A model generated the notes under the pieces. The model made no database searches. It saw only the letters and a list, made by a program, of their open reading frames with translations, and was not told the origin of the DNA. DNA of 64,000 nt. Source: Sphingopyxis sp. (GTDB lineage Bacteria > Pseudomonadota > Alphaproteobacteria > Sphingomonadales > Sphingomonadaceae). Below are positions 34,070 to 45,285 of this stretch, in pieces. Numbering within the stretch: position 1 is the first letter of the stretch; each line of letters starts with the position of its first letter. The stretch spans positions 88,864 through 152,863 of the forward strand of contig NZ_JAEULM010000003.1 of NCBI RefSeq assembly GCF_016793825.1, in the 5' to 3' direction. The position numbers and the translations under genes are program-made.

Positions 34070-35562
34070 AGGCAGGCCTCGAGATAGGGCTGGTCGAAGC
34101 CATATTGACGGGCTTTTTCAAGCGTATAGGGGCGCAGGCCCATCGCGCGATATTCGCCGATGATCTTGCCGTCCTTGTCCTCGTCCTGATATTCGAACTT
34201 GAACAATTCCTGGGTGACGATGACGTCGCCTTCCATCCCGATCACCTCGGTGACGTTGGTGACGCGGCGTGAGCCGTCGCGCAGGCGCTTGATCTGGACG
34301 ATCAGGTCGACCGAATCGGCGATCTGTTTCGATATCGCTTCCTTCGGAATCTTGATGTCGCCCATCAGCACCATGTTTTCCATACGGCCGAGGCATTCGC
34401 GCGGGCTGTTGCTGTGGAGCGTACACATCGATCCGTCGTGACCCGTGTTCATCGCGGCGAGAAGGTCGAAACATTCGGCGCCGCGAACCTCACCCATGAT
34501 GATGCGGTCGGGGCGCATACGCAGCGCGTTCTTGACGAGGTCGCCCATATGAATCGCGCCGTTCCCCTCAAGGTTCGCCGGGCGCGTTTCGAGCGGCAGC
34601 CAGTGCGGCTGTTGCAGGCGAAGTTCGGCGGCGTCCTCGATCGTCAGCACGCGCTCGCCGGGGTCGATCATCTTCGACAGCGCGTTGAGCATCGTCGTCT
34701 TGCCCGAACCCGTACCGCCAGAGATCACGATGTTGAACCGGCTCGCGCCCGCAATCTTCAGTGCGGTGCACATTTTCTGGCTCATCGCGCCCCATTGAAA
34801 CAACATGTCGAGCGTGATCGGTTTGGCCGAGAATTTACGAATCGAGATCGCGGTGCCGCGCAGCGACAGCGGCGGGACGATAACGTTGACGCGGCTGCCG
34901 TCCTTCAGACGGGCGTCGGCGAGAGGCGTCGTCTGGTCGACGCGGCGGCCGACCATGTTGCAGATACGCTGCGCAATCTGGAACAGATGCTGTTCGTCGC
35001 GAAACTGGATCGGCGCGATGACGAGCTGACCCTTCCGTTCCACATAGGTCTGGTACGGCCCGTTGACCATGATGTCGGTGATGTCGGGGTCCGACAGCAA
35101 CTCTTCGAGCGGACCGAAACCCAGCAGTTCGTCGACGAGAACCTTTTCGAGGGCGAATTGCTCGCGGCGGTTCAGCGTGATGCGCAGTTCGGCGAGCACT
35201 TCGAGGATGATCGGGCGGAATTCCTCGGTCAGCTCGTCCTTGCTGAGCGTCGCGGCGGCTTCGGGATCGACGCGCTCGAGCAGGCGCGGCAACACCTGTT
35301 CCTTGATCTTGTGGACGCTGGCTTCAAAGCCTTGCGCCTTTTCGGGCTCCATCGCCTCGGCGGTCGAGCGCTGGTTCAGCCTCTCCATCGCCTCTTCTTC
35401 GGGAGAGAGATTCGACGGAATCGCGGGTATCTCGACGGGAGGCGGCGTTTCGATGGCAGGAAATTGCGAGCCGCCACCCATGCCGGAGCCAGTCTGCATC
35501 GGCTTGGCCACGCCGAAGGCGGGGCGGCCAGCGGTACCGGGTCGGCGTCCGAATGCACTCAT
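34066..35562 (-). CDS. cpaF: CpaF-type secretion ATPase
   Basis: 498 residues from ATG 35562 (AGGA eight bases upstream). The disordered N-terminus (1-80) is Pro/Gly-rich; residues ~85-180 form the N-domain; the VirB11/TadA ATPase core follows with GGTGSGKTT (282-290), the Asp box VLTIEDAAELRLQQP, and the His box TGHDGSMCTLHSNSPRECL. CpaF powers assembly of Flp/Tad-type pili. No other tad/cpa gene lies in the window; the neighbours are convergent or unrelated, so this copy is separated from its machinery here. Confidence 0.93.
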   Translation of the reverse strand: MSAFGRRPGTAGRPAFGVAKPMQTGSGMGGGSQFPAIETPPPVEIPAIPSNLSPEEEAMERLNQRSTAEAMEPEKAQGFEASVHKIKEQVLPRLLERVDPEAAATLSKDELTEEFRPIILEVLAELRITLNRREQFALEKVLVDELLGFGPLEELLSDPDITDIMVNGPYQTYVERKGQLVIAPIQFRDEQHLFQIAQRICNMVGRRVDQTTPLADARLKDGSRVNVIVPPLSLRGTAISIRKFSAKPITLDMLFQWGAMSQKMCTALKIAGASRFNIVISGGTGSGKTTMLNALSKMIDPGERVLTIEDAAELRLQQPHWLPLETRPANLEGNGAIHMGDLVKNALRMRPDRIIMGEVRGAECFDLLAAMNTGHDGSMCTLHSNSPRECLGRMENMVLMGDIKIPKEAISKQIADSVDLIVQIKRLRDGSRRVTNVTEVIGMEGDVIVTQELFKFEYQDEDKDGKIIGEYRAMGLRPYTLEKARQYGFDQPYLEACL

Positions 35563-35694
35563 CACATCATCCTGCTTCGAAGCTACGAGTTCGGGAATCC
35601 GCCAATTTTCATGGCAAACCCCCATCCGACACGGTGAATAAATCGGAAACTTTGATATTCTCCTAATGCGGACGAACGATTGCGCGATCGGCAC

Positions 35695-35724
35695 AAAAAA
35701 GCCCGCATCCATGGGGATGCGGGC
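35695..35724 (-). terminator. Terminator of the ATP synthase operon
   Basis: On the minus strand a perfect 10-bp stem GCCCGCATCC / GGATGCGGGC (35715-35724, 35701-35710), with a four-base loop, is followed by six T residues. It lies about 30 bases after the atpC stop. Confidence 0.95.
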
Positions 35725-35752
35725 TCTTTGATGCGCCGTGGACGGCGAAAGA

Positions 35753-36010
35753 TCAGCTTGCGATATGCTCGGCAAGAACGGTCAGGCCAGCCTCGTTCAC
35801 TTCGGCGAAGCCGCCTTCGACCTCGATGGTCTCCGGCGCGGCGCCATTCGCGGCATAGATGGTCAGCGGGCCGTTGCGCAGGGTCGCCATGAACGGCGCA
35901 TGCCCTTCGAGCACCGAGAAGTCGCCTTCGCTGCCCGGGACGGTGACCATATAGACGTCGCTCGACCGCTCGAGGCGGGCAGGGGTGACGAGTTCGAACT
36001 TCAGGGCCAT
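35753..36010 (-). CDS. atpC: ATP synthase F1 epsilon subunit
   Basis: 85 residues, the beta-sandwich domain only ([35 protein letters not shown], then [21 protein letters not shown]). The C-terminal two-helix inhibitory domain of the E. coli subunit is absent, as in other alphaproteobacteria, in which the regulatory role is taken by other factors. Last gene of the operon; separated from atpD by a large inverted repeat. Confidence 0.96.
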   Translation of the reverse strand: MALKFELVTPARLERSSDVYMVTVPGSEGDFSVLEGHAPFMATLRNGPLTIYAANGAAPETIEVEGGFAEVNEAGLTVLAEHIAS

Positions 36011-36022
36011 TCTTCAATCTCC

Positions 36023-36126
36023 CCCCTCTCGCTTGCGGGAGGGGTCGGGGGAGGGTGTGTTCCGGTTCGGCGAAAGACCCGTTCCCCGACAGGCCCTCCC
36101 CTAGCCCCTCCCGCAAGCGGGAGGGG
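36023..36126. repeat. Large inverted repeat between atpD and atpC
   Basis: Two 33-base arms (36023-36055 and 36094-36126) are inverted copies with 30 of 33 positions matching, separated by 38 bases. In RNA this would be a very stable hairpin. The arms start CCCCTC(T/C)CGCTTGCGGGAG and share the CCCCTCCCGC unit seen at 24940. There is no T-tract; since atpC has to be expressed, the structure more likely affects mRNA processing or stability than termination. Confidence 0.88.
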
Positions 36127-36133
36127 AATTCGA

Positions 36134-37711
<1,578 letters not shown>

Positions 37712-37745
37712 TTAGAGCGCTTCCGCGCCCATGTCCTTCATTCCG

Positions 37746-38621
37746 CTACAGCGCTTCCGCGCCAGCGATGATTTCGATGAGTTCGGTGGTGATCGCCGCC
37801 TGGCGCGTGCGATTGTAGATGATGGTGAGCTTGTTGATCAGGTCGCCCGCGTTACGCGTCGCATTGTCCATCGCGGTCATCGACGCGCCCTGTTCGGATG
37901 CGGCGTTTTCAAGGAGACCCTTGAAGATCTGGATCGTGATGTTGCGCGGCAGAAGGTCGGCGAGGATCGCTTCCTCGTCGGGTTCATATTCGACCGCGGC
38001 GCCGCTCGACGCCGGAACATCGACAGGCGCGGGAACGGGGATCAGTTGCTGGCCGGTTGCTTCCTGCAGCAGGGCCGACCGGAACTTCGAATAGAAGAGG
38101 TGCGCGACGTCGAACGCTCCGGCTTCGTAAAGCTCCATCACCTTCGCCGAAATCTCGTGCGCCTGTTCGAAGCCGATATCGCGGATGCCGGTCGTTTCGT
38201 ACAGTTCGATGATCTGGCCTGCGAACAGGCGTCCGATCACCGGACGACCCTTGCGGCCGATCAGATAGAAGACGACCTTCTTGCCCTGCGCCTGCAGCTC
38301 GAGCGCCTTGTCGCGCGCGGCCTTGACGATGTTCGAGTTGAACGCGCCGGCGAGGCCGCGGTCGCTGTTGAGCACGACGAGCAGATGGGTGTCGCTCTTG
38401 CCGGTACCCGACAAGAGCTTCGGCGCCGAATCCGACGCGCCGACCTTCGACGCCAGGCTGGCGACGACGCCTTCGAGCCGCTCGGCATAGGGGCGCGCGG
38501 CCTCGGCGGCCGCCTGCGCCTTGCGCAGCTTGGCGGCGGCGACCATCTTCTTGGCCTTGGTGATCTTCTGGGTCGATTTGACCGAGACGATCCGCCCTTT
38601 GAGTTCCTTCAGACTGGCCAT
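37746..38621 (-). CDS. atpG: ATP synthase F1 gamma subunit
   Basis: 291 residues, beginning [36 protein letters not shown] and ending with [17 protein letters not shown]...ITTELIEI, the two conserved coiled-coil helices that form the rotating shaft. Middle region [11 protein letters not shown] is conserved. Position between atpA and atpD is the standard order. Confidence 0.99.
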   Translation of the reverse strand: MASLKELKGRIVSVKSTQKITKAKKMVAAAKLRKAQAAAEAARPYAERLEGVVASLASKVGASDSAPKLLSGTGKSDTHLLVVLNSDRGLAGAFNSNIVKAARDKALELQAQGKKVVFYLIGRKGRPVIGRLFAGQIIELYETTGIRDIGFEQAHEISAKVMELYEAGAFDVAHLFYSKFRSALLQEATGQQLIPVPAPVDVPASSGAAVEYEPDEEAILADLLPRNITIQIFKGLLENAASEQGASMTAMDNATRNAGDLINKLTIIYNRTRQAAITTELIEIIAGAEAL

Positions 38622-38646
38622 AAGTCCCGTCTTTTACCTTCTTACC

Positions 38647-38704
38647 GTCATCCCGGCGAAGGCCGGGATCTCACCGTCGAGACCCCGGCCTTCGCCGGGG
38701 TGAC
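38647..38704. repeat. Inverted repeat between atpA and atpG
   Basis: Arms of 26 bases, 38647-38672 and 38679-38704, match at 24 of 26 positions when inverted, with a six-base loop. The core is CCCGGCGAAGGCCGGG, a palindrome type that recurs in intergenic regions of related bacteria. No T-tract. It differs in sequence from the atpD-atpC repeat. Confidence 0.88.
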
Positions 38705-38716
38705 GAGGTGGGTGGG

Positions 38717-40249
<1,533 letters not shown>

Positions 40250-40284
40250 TCAGCCTTTCATCGGGCGTTTTGGCGTAGAGGGCT

Positions 40285-40851
40285 TCAGCCCTTCATCGCC
40301 TGGGCGAAACTGTTGAGACGGGTACGGATGCTGCCATCGATCAGCTGGCTGCCCAACTGAACGACAAGGCCGCCGAGAATGGCGGGATCGACGGCGGCCT
40401 GGATCTGGACGTCGCGACCGACGCGGGTCTTGAGATTGGCGGCGAGCGCCTTCACCTGTTCGGCGGTGAGCGGGTGCGCGCTGGTGACCTTTGCGGTCAC
40501 TTCGCCGCGGTGCGCCGCGACGATGGCGTGATAAGCGTCGATCATGCGCGGCAGGTCGGCGAGGCGACGGTTTTCGGCGAGTACGCCAAGGAACTTCGTG
40601 GTCAGCGAATCGAGTTTCATCGCCCTGGCGACGGCCTCGATCGCCTTCGCAGCATCGTCGCGGCCGACGATCGGGCTGGTGACGAGCGCGGTGAGGTCGG
40701 CCGATTCGGCGAGGCCGGCATTGAGGTCGGACAGGCTTTTCAGAACGCTGTCGATCGCGTCCGATTCGCGCGCCAGATCGAACAGCGCACTGGCATAGCG
40801 GCCCGCGAGGCCCGCCGTGATGTTGCCTTGAATGCCGCCGGAATTCTCCAC
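40285..40851 (-). CDS. atpH: ATP synthase F1 delta subunit
   Basis: 188 residues with GTG start at 40851; AAGGAC lies about ten bases upstream. Seen: AGLAGRYASALFDLARESDAID, SPIVGRDDAAKAI, KFLGVLAENRRLADLPRMIDAYHAIV, and the C-terminal VDPAILGGLVVQLGSQLIDGSIRTRLNSF. It links F1 to the peripheral stalk and is the first gene of the operon; its promoter should lie in 40852-41000. Confidence 0.98.
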   Translation of the reverse strand: MENSGGIQGNITAGLAGRYASALFDLARESDAIDSVLKSLSDLNAGLAESADLTALVTSPIVGRDDAAKAIEAVARAMKLDSLTTKFLGVLAENRRLADLPRMIDAYHAIVAAHRGEVTAKVTSAHPLTAEQVKALAANLKTRVGRDVQIQAAVDPAILGGLVVQLGSQLIDGSIRTRLNSFAQAMKG

Positions 40852-41006
40852 GCGCGAAAGTCCTTTTCTACGATCCCTTGGGGGATGGCTGCGCGGATTT
40901 TATACGGCGTCCGAAAACACCCCCGCTGCGAAGTCGCGGCGCGCGTAGCAACGATTTTGCTGCAATGCAAGGCGAGGGTGGGGACTTATCCCATACGATC
41001 CCATGC

Positions 41007-41068
41007 CCGTTCGTCCTGCGCTTGTCGAAGGGCCGATCTTTCGTCAAACTTCGGCTGAAGAAGAACGG
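41007..41068. repeat. Imperfect palindrome upstream of the atp operon
   Basis: CCGTTC (41007-41012) and GAACGG (41063-41068) bound an imperfect hairpin whose inner arms also pair loosely (GTCGAAG, CTTCGGC). The text 'CGTTCGTCCTGCGCTTGTCGAAGG' type is familiar from dispersed palindromes in sphingomonads. The rest of 40852-41131 shows no gene; it must carry the atp promoter on the minus strand, which I could not place. Confidence 0.55.
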
Positions 41069-41131
41069 TGGTTGACCGTCGGTTGCGGCGCGGCGTGACG
41101 GACCCGGCCCCGATGAAGGAGAGGGAAGCGC

Positions 41132-41809
41132 GTGGGCGAGATGATTCGGATGACGATGGACGATGGCGCCGAGGTGGCGGTCTATCATACGCGGCCGGAC
41201 GGCGAGCGTCGGGGCGGTCTTGTCCTGATCCAGGAGATTTTCGGCGTCACCGATCATATCCGCGAGATGTGCGACGAATATGCCGGCGACGGATATGAAG
41301 TGCTGTCGCCCGCGCTGTTCGACCGCGAGCATCCCGGGTTCGAGAGCGACTATACGGGGCCGCAGTTCCAGCGCGCGGTGCAATTGGCGCGCGAACTGCA
41401 TCCGTTCGACCAGAGCCTGAAGGATGCGCAGACTTGTATCGACGCGCTCAAGGGCAAGGGGCCGGTGTTCATCACCGGCTATTGCTACGGCGGGTCGGTC
41501 GCCTGGCGAATGGCGCAGATCAGCCCCGACCTTGCCGCGGCTTCCGCCTATTACGGCAGCCTCGTGCCGACGACGTTCAAGGATGAGGCCCCGGCCTGCG
41601 CCGCCATCGCTCATTTCGGCCGCTTCGATGGCGGCATTCCGATGGAAGGGGTCGAGGCGCTGATCGCGAAAGAACACCCGACCGCGCAGATATTCGTCTA
41701 TGAGGCGGGGCATGGTTTCAACAGCGACCGGCGCAAGGATTATCACGAACCGAGCGCCGACGCGGCGCGCGCACGGACGCTGATGCTGTTCAAGGCGTGC
41801 GGGGGGTAA
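41132..41809 (+). CDS. Dienelactone hydrolase family protein
   Basis: 225 residues with GTG start, AGGAGAGGGAAG upstream. Alpha/beta hydrolase with the family's cysteine nucleophile: Cys118 (GYCYGGS), Asp166 (GRFDGGIP), His194 (AGHGFNSD), and Glu36 (QEIFGV), the residue that gates the nucleophile. Members open dienelactones in aromatic degradation or act as general carboxylesterases; no aromatic degradation genes are next to it, so the substrate is unknown. Confidence 0.93.
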   Translation: MGEMIRMTMDDGAEVAVYHTRPDGERRGGLVLIQEIFGVTDHIREMCDEYAGDGYEVLSPALFDREHPGFESDYTGPQFQRAVQLARELHPFDQSLKDAQTCIDALKGKGPVFITGYCYGGSVAWRMAQISPDLAAASAYYGSLVPTTFKDEAPACAAIAHFGRFDGGIPMEGVEALIAKEHPTAQIFVYEAGHGFNSDRRKDYHEPSADAARARTLMLFKACGG

Positions 41810-41829
41810 GCGAACCGAAGGAGGGGGCG

Positions 41830-42306
41830 ATGCATCTGACGGTTGTTCTGCTGACCATGCTGGTGCTGCCGGTGGCGTCGGTGCTGATCGAGCGCTGGAC
41901 CGGGGCGGGCACCGCGCCGCTGTGGCAACTGGTCGGCAAATGGTTCGTCTTCTGGGGCGTTGGCGTGCGGTTGCTGATCACGGGCGTGCGGCAGGTCGTG
42001 AAGCCCGAACTGACCGCGACGGGGATTTTCGGGGTGACCGACAACGCCGCCTTTCCGCTGGCGCAGGAGCTGGGCTTCTGGAACCTCACCATCGGGCTGA
42101 TCTCGATCGCGTCGCTGAAGCGTCCCGAATGGGTGCCGCCGATGGCGATCGCAGGCATGCTGTTTTACGCAATGGCCGGTTTTCTCCACCTCACGAACCG
42201 CGAGCGGGAATTTTCCGAGAATGTGGCGATGCTATCCGATCTCGGGATGGCGGCGCTGTTGCTGGCGTTCGTCGCCGCCACTTTTCCGGCATGGGCACGC
42301 TCATGA
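41830..42306 (+). CDS. Four-helix membrane protein, DUF6790-like
   Basis: 158 residues from ATG 41830 (GAAGGAGGGG upstream). Four to five transmembrane segments; conserved-looking charged loops VGKWFVFWGVGVRLLITGVRQVVKP and LAQELGFWNLTIG match the pattern of DUF6790-type proteins, which have no assigned function. Its stop overlaps the ATG of the next gene (ATGA), indicating an operon with the upstream hydrolase. Confidence 0.7.
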   Translation: MHLTVVLLTMLVLPVASVLIERWTGAGTAPLWQLVGKWFVFWGVGVRLLITGVRQVVKPELTATGIFGVTDNAAFPLAQELGFWNLTIGLISIASLKRPEWVPPMAIAGMLFYAMAGFLHLTNREREFSENVAMLSDLGMAALLLAFVAATFPAWARS

Positions 42307-42842
42307 GCGCGATGCGGCTCGTCTTCATCCATGGCCCCGTCGCGTGCGGCAAGCTGACCGTGGCGCGCGAACTCGCGGCGACGACCGGGCTGCCGCTGTT
42401 CCACAACCACCTCGTCGTCGATGCGCTGCTCAGCGTCTTTCGCTTTGGCAGCCCGACCTTCGTCGAACTGCGCGAGAAGATGTGGATGGACGTCTTCGCT
42501 GCCGCTGCCGCCGAGCGCCGCTCGATGATCTTCACCTTCCATCCCGAAGCGAGCGTGGCAGCCGATTTTCTGGCCCGTGCGGTCGCCCTGGTCGAGGCGG
42601 CGGGCGGGCGCGTCGATTTCGTCGCGCTGTCCTGCGCGGAGGATGTCATCGAAACGCGCATCGAGGCGCCATCGCGGCAGTCGAGCGGCAAGCTGTCTTC
42701 GCTGGCGCTCTATCATGAGCTCAGCGCGAAAGGGGCGTTCGTTTATCCTCCGATGCCTCCCGCCGCGATCGATATCGATACCGGGGCCGTCGATCCTGCC
42801 GACGCGGCCCAGCGCATTCGCGAGACGCTGGGCCTTCGCTAG
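42303..42842 (+). CDS. P-loop small-molecule kinase-like protein
   Basis: 179 residues. Walker A-type motif near the N-terminus (FIHGPVACGKLTVARELA), then LPLFHNHLVVDALLSVF and a late basic motif (APSRQSSGKLSS), resembling the shikimate/gluconate kinase-like AAA_33 group. Substrate unknown. Its stop codon (TAG, 42840-42842) is created by the left end of an inserted element; removing the insert leaves a TAA at the same codon, so the protein length is unchanged. Confidence 0.8.
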   Translation: MSAMRLVFIHGPVACGKLTVARELAATTGLPLFHNHLVVDALLSVFRFGSPTFVELREKMWMDVFAAAAAERRSMIFTFHPEASVAADFLARAVALVEAAGGRVDFVALSCAEDVIETRIEAPSRQSSGKLSSLALYHELSAKGAFVYPPMPPAAIDIDTGAVDPADAAQRIRETLGLR

Positions 42843-43107
42843 GGTCAGGACTCATTCATTCCGCGATCGAGGCGTCGAAATGGCGAAGATATCGGGCCTG
42901 TGCGGGTGCAGCGGGTAGCATCGCTACCCGCAAGGCCGCGCAGGTTCGAGATCGAAGCCATTTCGGCGTCCCTTCGGGATTTGACCGATTTTGCCCATGG
43001 CTTCGTCAAAAAGTCTTGAAATATCGCCCCATATTCCTTCGCCTTTCCTCCTCGCCCTGAACAAAATCGCTTCAAACCTCGATCGTGGAATGAATGGGTC
43101 CTGACCC
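42842..43107. mobile_element. Non-autonomous MITE-like element with TA duplication
   Basis: 266 bp bounded by inverted repeats: left 42840-42872 and right 43077-43109 match at 31 of 33 positions, starting TAGGGTCAGGAC and ending near CGATCGAGG. The dinucleotide TA flanks both ends, as for TA-targeting (IS630/Tc1-mariner-type) elements. The interior holds no transposase; a 76-codon minus-strand frame (42845-43075) spans it but resembles no family I know. The interval 42843-43160 otherwise contains no gene. Confidence 0.8.
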
Positions 43108-43160
43108 TAACCCGATCTCAACCTCTTCGGCGCAGCGTTTCGCGCAAGGAGGGCGTGTCC

Positions 43161-43718
43161 ATGTCGTTGATCGCCGCGCTGCTGTTGATGTCGGGTGCCA
43201 CGTTCGACCTCGATCCGGCGTACAAGCCGATCAAGGATCAGCTCGCGCCGGCGCGTGCGGGGAAAATACAATGCCACGAACCCGATGTGGCTGCCCGAAC
43301 CTGCCGGATGATGACCTGGTTCAGCGAAGGCGCCGATGGCCGCGTCCAGGCGCGCCAGCTTACCGCGCTTGCCGACAATCCGTCGCTTGCGGCCGAGCTG
43401 CGGATCGGACTGACGCGCGAAGGGGCCGCCTTCTGCGGCGTGGTCGACGACAGCTATATGGCTGGCTTCCGCATCGTCAGCGGCCGCGCGCCCTATCCAC
43501 CGGCGGACAACAAGCGCTATGCGATTCTCTATCGCGAAGGGTTGCTCGCGACACTGTGGAACCGCAAGACCTGTTCCTATGCCTTTGCACGGCCCGATGA
43601 CGACATGCAGCTCGAGGTCGGCACGGTCGATGGCGAGTTCGCCGGCGAGCTGATGGCGAGCTATATCTGGATCGACGCTGGCGCGGGATTCCGCCTCAAG
43701 GCGCGGCCGCAGGTTTGA
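43161..43718 (+). CDS. Exported protein of unknown function
   Basis: 185 residues from ATG 43161, chosen because AAGGAGG is eight bases upstream (the GTG at 43155 would be too close). Signal peptide about 1-14. Four cysteines (positions near 34, 43, 93 and 134, in motifs KIQCHEP, RTCRMM, FCGVV and KTCSY) could form disulfides in the periplasm. No domain recognised. The last 23 bases overlap the end of the convergent protease gene. Confidence 0.7.
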   Translation: MSLIAALLLMSGATFDLDPAYKPIKDQLAPARAGKIQCHEPDVAARTCRMMTWFSEGADGRVQARQLTALADNPSLAAELRIGLTREGAAFCGVVDDSYMAGFRIVSGRAPYPPADNKRYAILYREGLLATLWNRKTCSYAFARPDDDMQLEVGTVDGEFAGELMASYIWIDAGAGFRLKARPQV

Positions 43719-45249
43719 CGACGCCAGCGCCGGCGCGCTGGCAACCATAGACGAGCCGCTCGTTCGGGCTGGTCGGGAGCGCCGCGCGGACCGCGTCCTG
43801 CTGTGTCCGGAACGCTTCGATCTGGCCGGTGTCGGCGGTGCAGCTGTTGAGCTTGATCCCTGCGCGGATTTCGCGCGCCTTCGTCATCGTTTCGGCATCG
43901 AGCAAATAGCGTTCGACCCTGTATTCGCGGCCGGTCGGGTCGATCGACGCAACGGTGACCGTCGCTTCGTCGTTGGGGACGAGGATGCGCTGCCAATGGC
44001 CGTCGGGCCCTAGCGTAAATTGCGTCTTGTCGTTGATGCAGCCGTTCGCCGCGATCTTGATCGGCACGTCGGTGGTTTCGGACACGGTTATGCGGCTGCG
44101 GTCGGGGCGGATCGTGCAAAGAAGATTGCCCTCGGCCAGTTTCGGCGCGGCGTCGGCCGCCGGGGGCGGCGCGTCACCTTCGACTTCGGCATGCGCGTCG
44201 GGGCGCGTGATGAAGAGGACCGCAGCGGCGAGGATCAGCACGCCGCCTGCGCCGCCGGCAATTTTGCTGTTCCGGACATTCTTCTGACCATGGAACATCA
44301 GCGCCGCTCCCGCCGAAAGTGCGCCGATGACAAAGAGTACGCCGGCCAGCGCGATGCGGTTCTCGCGCGCGGCCAGCGCCTCCTCTTCGGCACGTGCCGT
44401 CTTGAGCTCATGGTCGAGGCGGGCGGCCTCTTCCTTCGCGGCGCTGGCTTCGGCGGCCTTGCGTGCGTCGGCGTCGAGCGCCGCGCGATCGCGCGCATCG
44501 GCGTCGGCCATCGACAGGCATGGCGAGCCGATATTGCCATAGGACTGGTTCGCGTCGGCCAGAAAGCGGGCCACTTCGCGCGTCGAGATCGCGAAGGCGA
44601 ACGGCGAATCGCCATCGTCGGCGCGGGTGATTGCGCTGTTGATACCGACGATCCGGCCGCAGGTATCGACCAGCGGTCCGCCCGAATTCCCGCGTGAGAT
44701 TTTCGCGGTGTGGACGAGCATCGCCACCCCGTCGACCGCCTGGGTGTTCGACAGATTGCCTTCGCTGCGCACAGGCGTCCGGGGCGTGATGTAATCCGAA
44801 GCGCTGCGTGCGGTCGCCAGGTCGACGTTTCCGGGATAGCCGAGCGCGACGACGTCGGTTCCCGAATCGAGCGGCCCGGTATAGATGGCGGCGGCGGGCA
44901 GGCGCGCCTCGGTGATCTCGATCAGCGCGAGGTCGCGCGCGGAGTCGATCGCGATCAGCTTGGCCGCATAGCTCTTTTGCCCCTCCGACGGGACGACGCC
45001 GAGGGCGACATTGCCCGGATAGCGCGCCGCCGATTCGACGACATGCGCGTTGGTCAGCACGCGCGTCGGCGAAATCGCGATGCCGCTGCCGTGGCCGAAG
45101 CCGACGACCTCGCCATCGACCATCGCGACGGTGACGACGCGCACGACGCTGCGCGAGGCGGCGCTGATGTCGTCGGCGGCATGCGCCGGGACCGCAAGGC
45201 CGAGCGGGATGGCGAACAGGGCGAGCAGAAGCGCAAGGAGGCGGGTCAT
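43696..45249 (-). CDS. Exported trypsin-like serine protease with membrane anchor
   Basis: 517 residues from ATG 45249. Signal peptide 1-24 (ending AHAAD). A chymotrypsin/DegP-like domain carries His69 (LTNAHVVES), Asp106 (DSARDLALI) and Ser189 (GNSGGP). It is followed by an acidic/Ala-rich coiled coil (~250-300, ARKAAEASAAKEEAARLDHE split), a transmembrane helix (~302-322), a second hydrophobic segment (~338-358), and a C-terminal domain of about 150 residues containing three cysteines. No PDZ domain is present. The layout suggests an envelope quality-control or signalling protease. Confidence 0.88.
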   Translation of the reverse strand: MTRLLALLLALFAIPLGLAVPAHAADDISAASRSVVRVVTVAMVDGEVVGFGHGSGIAISPTRVLTNAHVVESAARYPGNVALGVVPSEGQKSYAAKLIAIDSARDLALIEITEARLPAAAIYTGPLDSGTDVVALGYPGNVDLATARSASDYITPRTPVRSEGNLSNTQAVDGVAMLVHTAKISRGNSGGPLVDTCGRIVGINSAITRADDGDSPFAFAISTREVARFLADANQSYGNIGSPCLSMADADARDRAALDADARKAAEASAAKEEAARLDHELKTARAEEEALAARENRIALAGVLFVIGALSAGAALMFHGQKNVRNSKIAGGAGGVLILAAAVLFITRPDAHAEVEGDAPPPAADAAPKLAEGNLLCTIRPDRSRITVSETTDVPIKIAANGCINDKTQFTLGPDGHWQRILVPNDEATVTVASIDPTGREYRVERYLLDAETMTKAREIRAGIKLNSCTADTGQIEAFRTQQDAVRAALPTSPNERLVYGCQRAGAGVVKPAAAP

Positions 45250-45285
45250 GGCGGCGACCCTAGCCACAGATGGCGCGAAGGCAAG

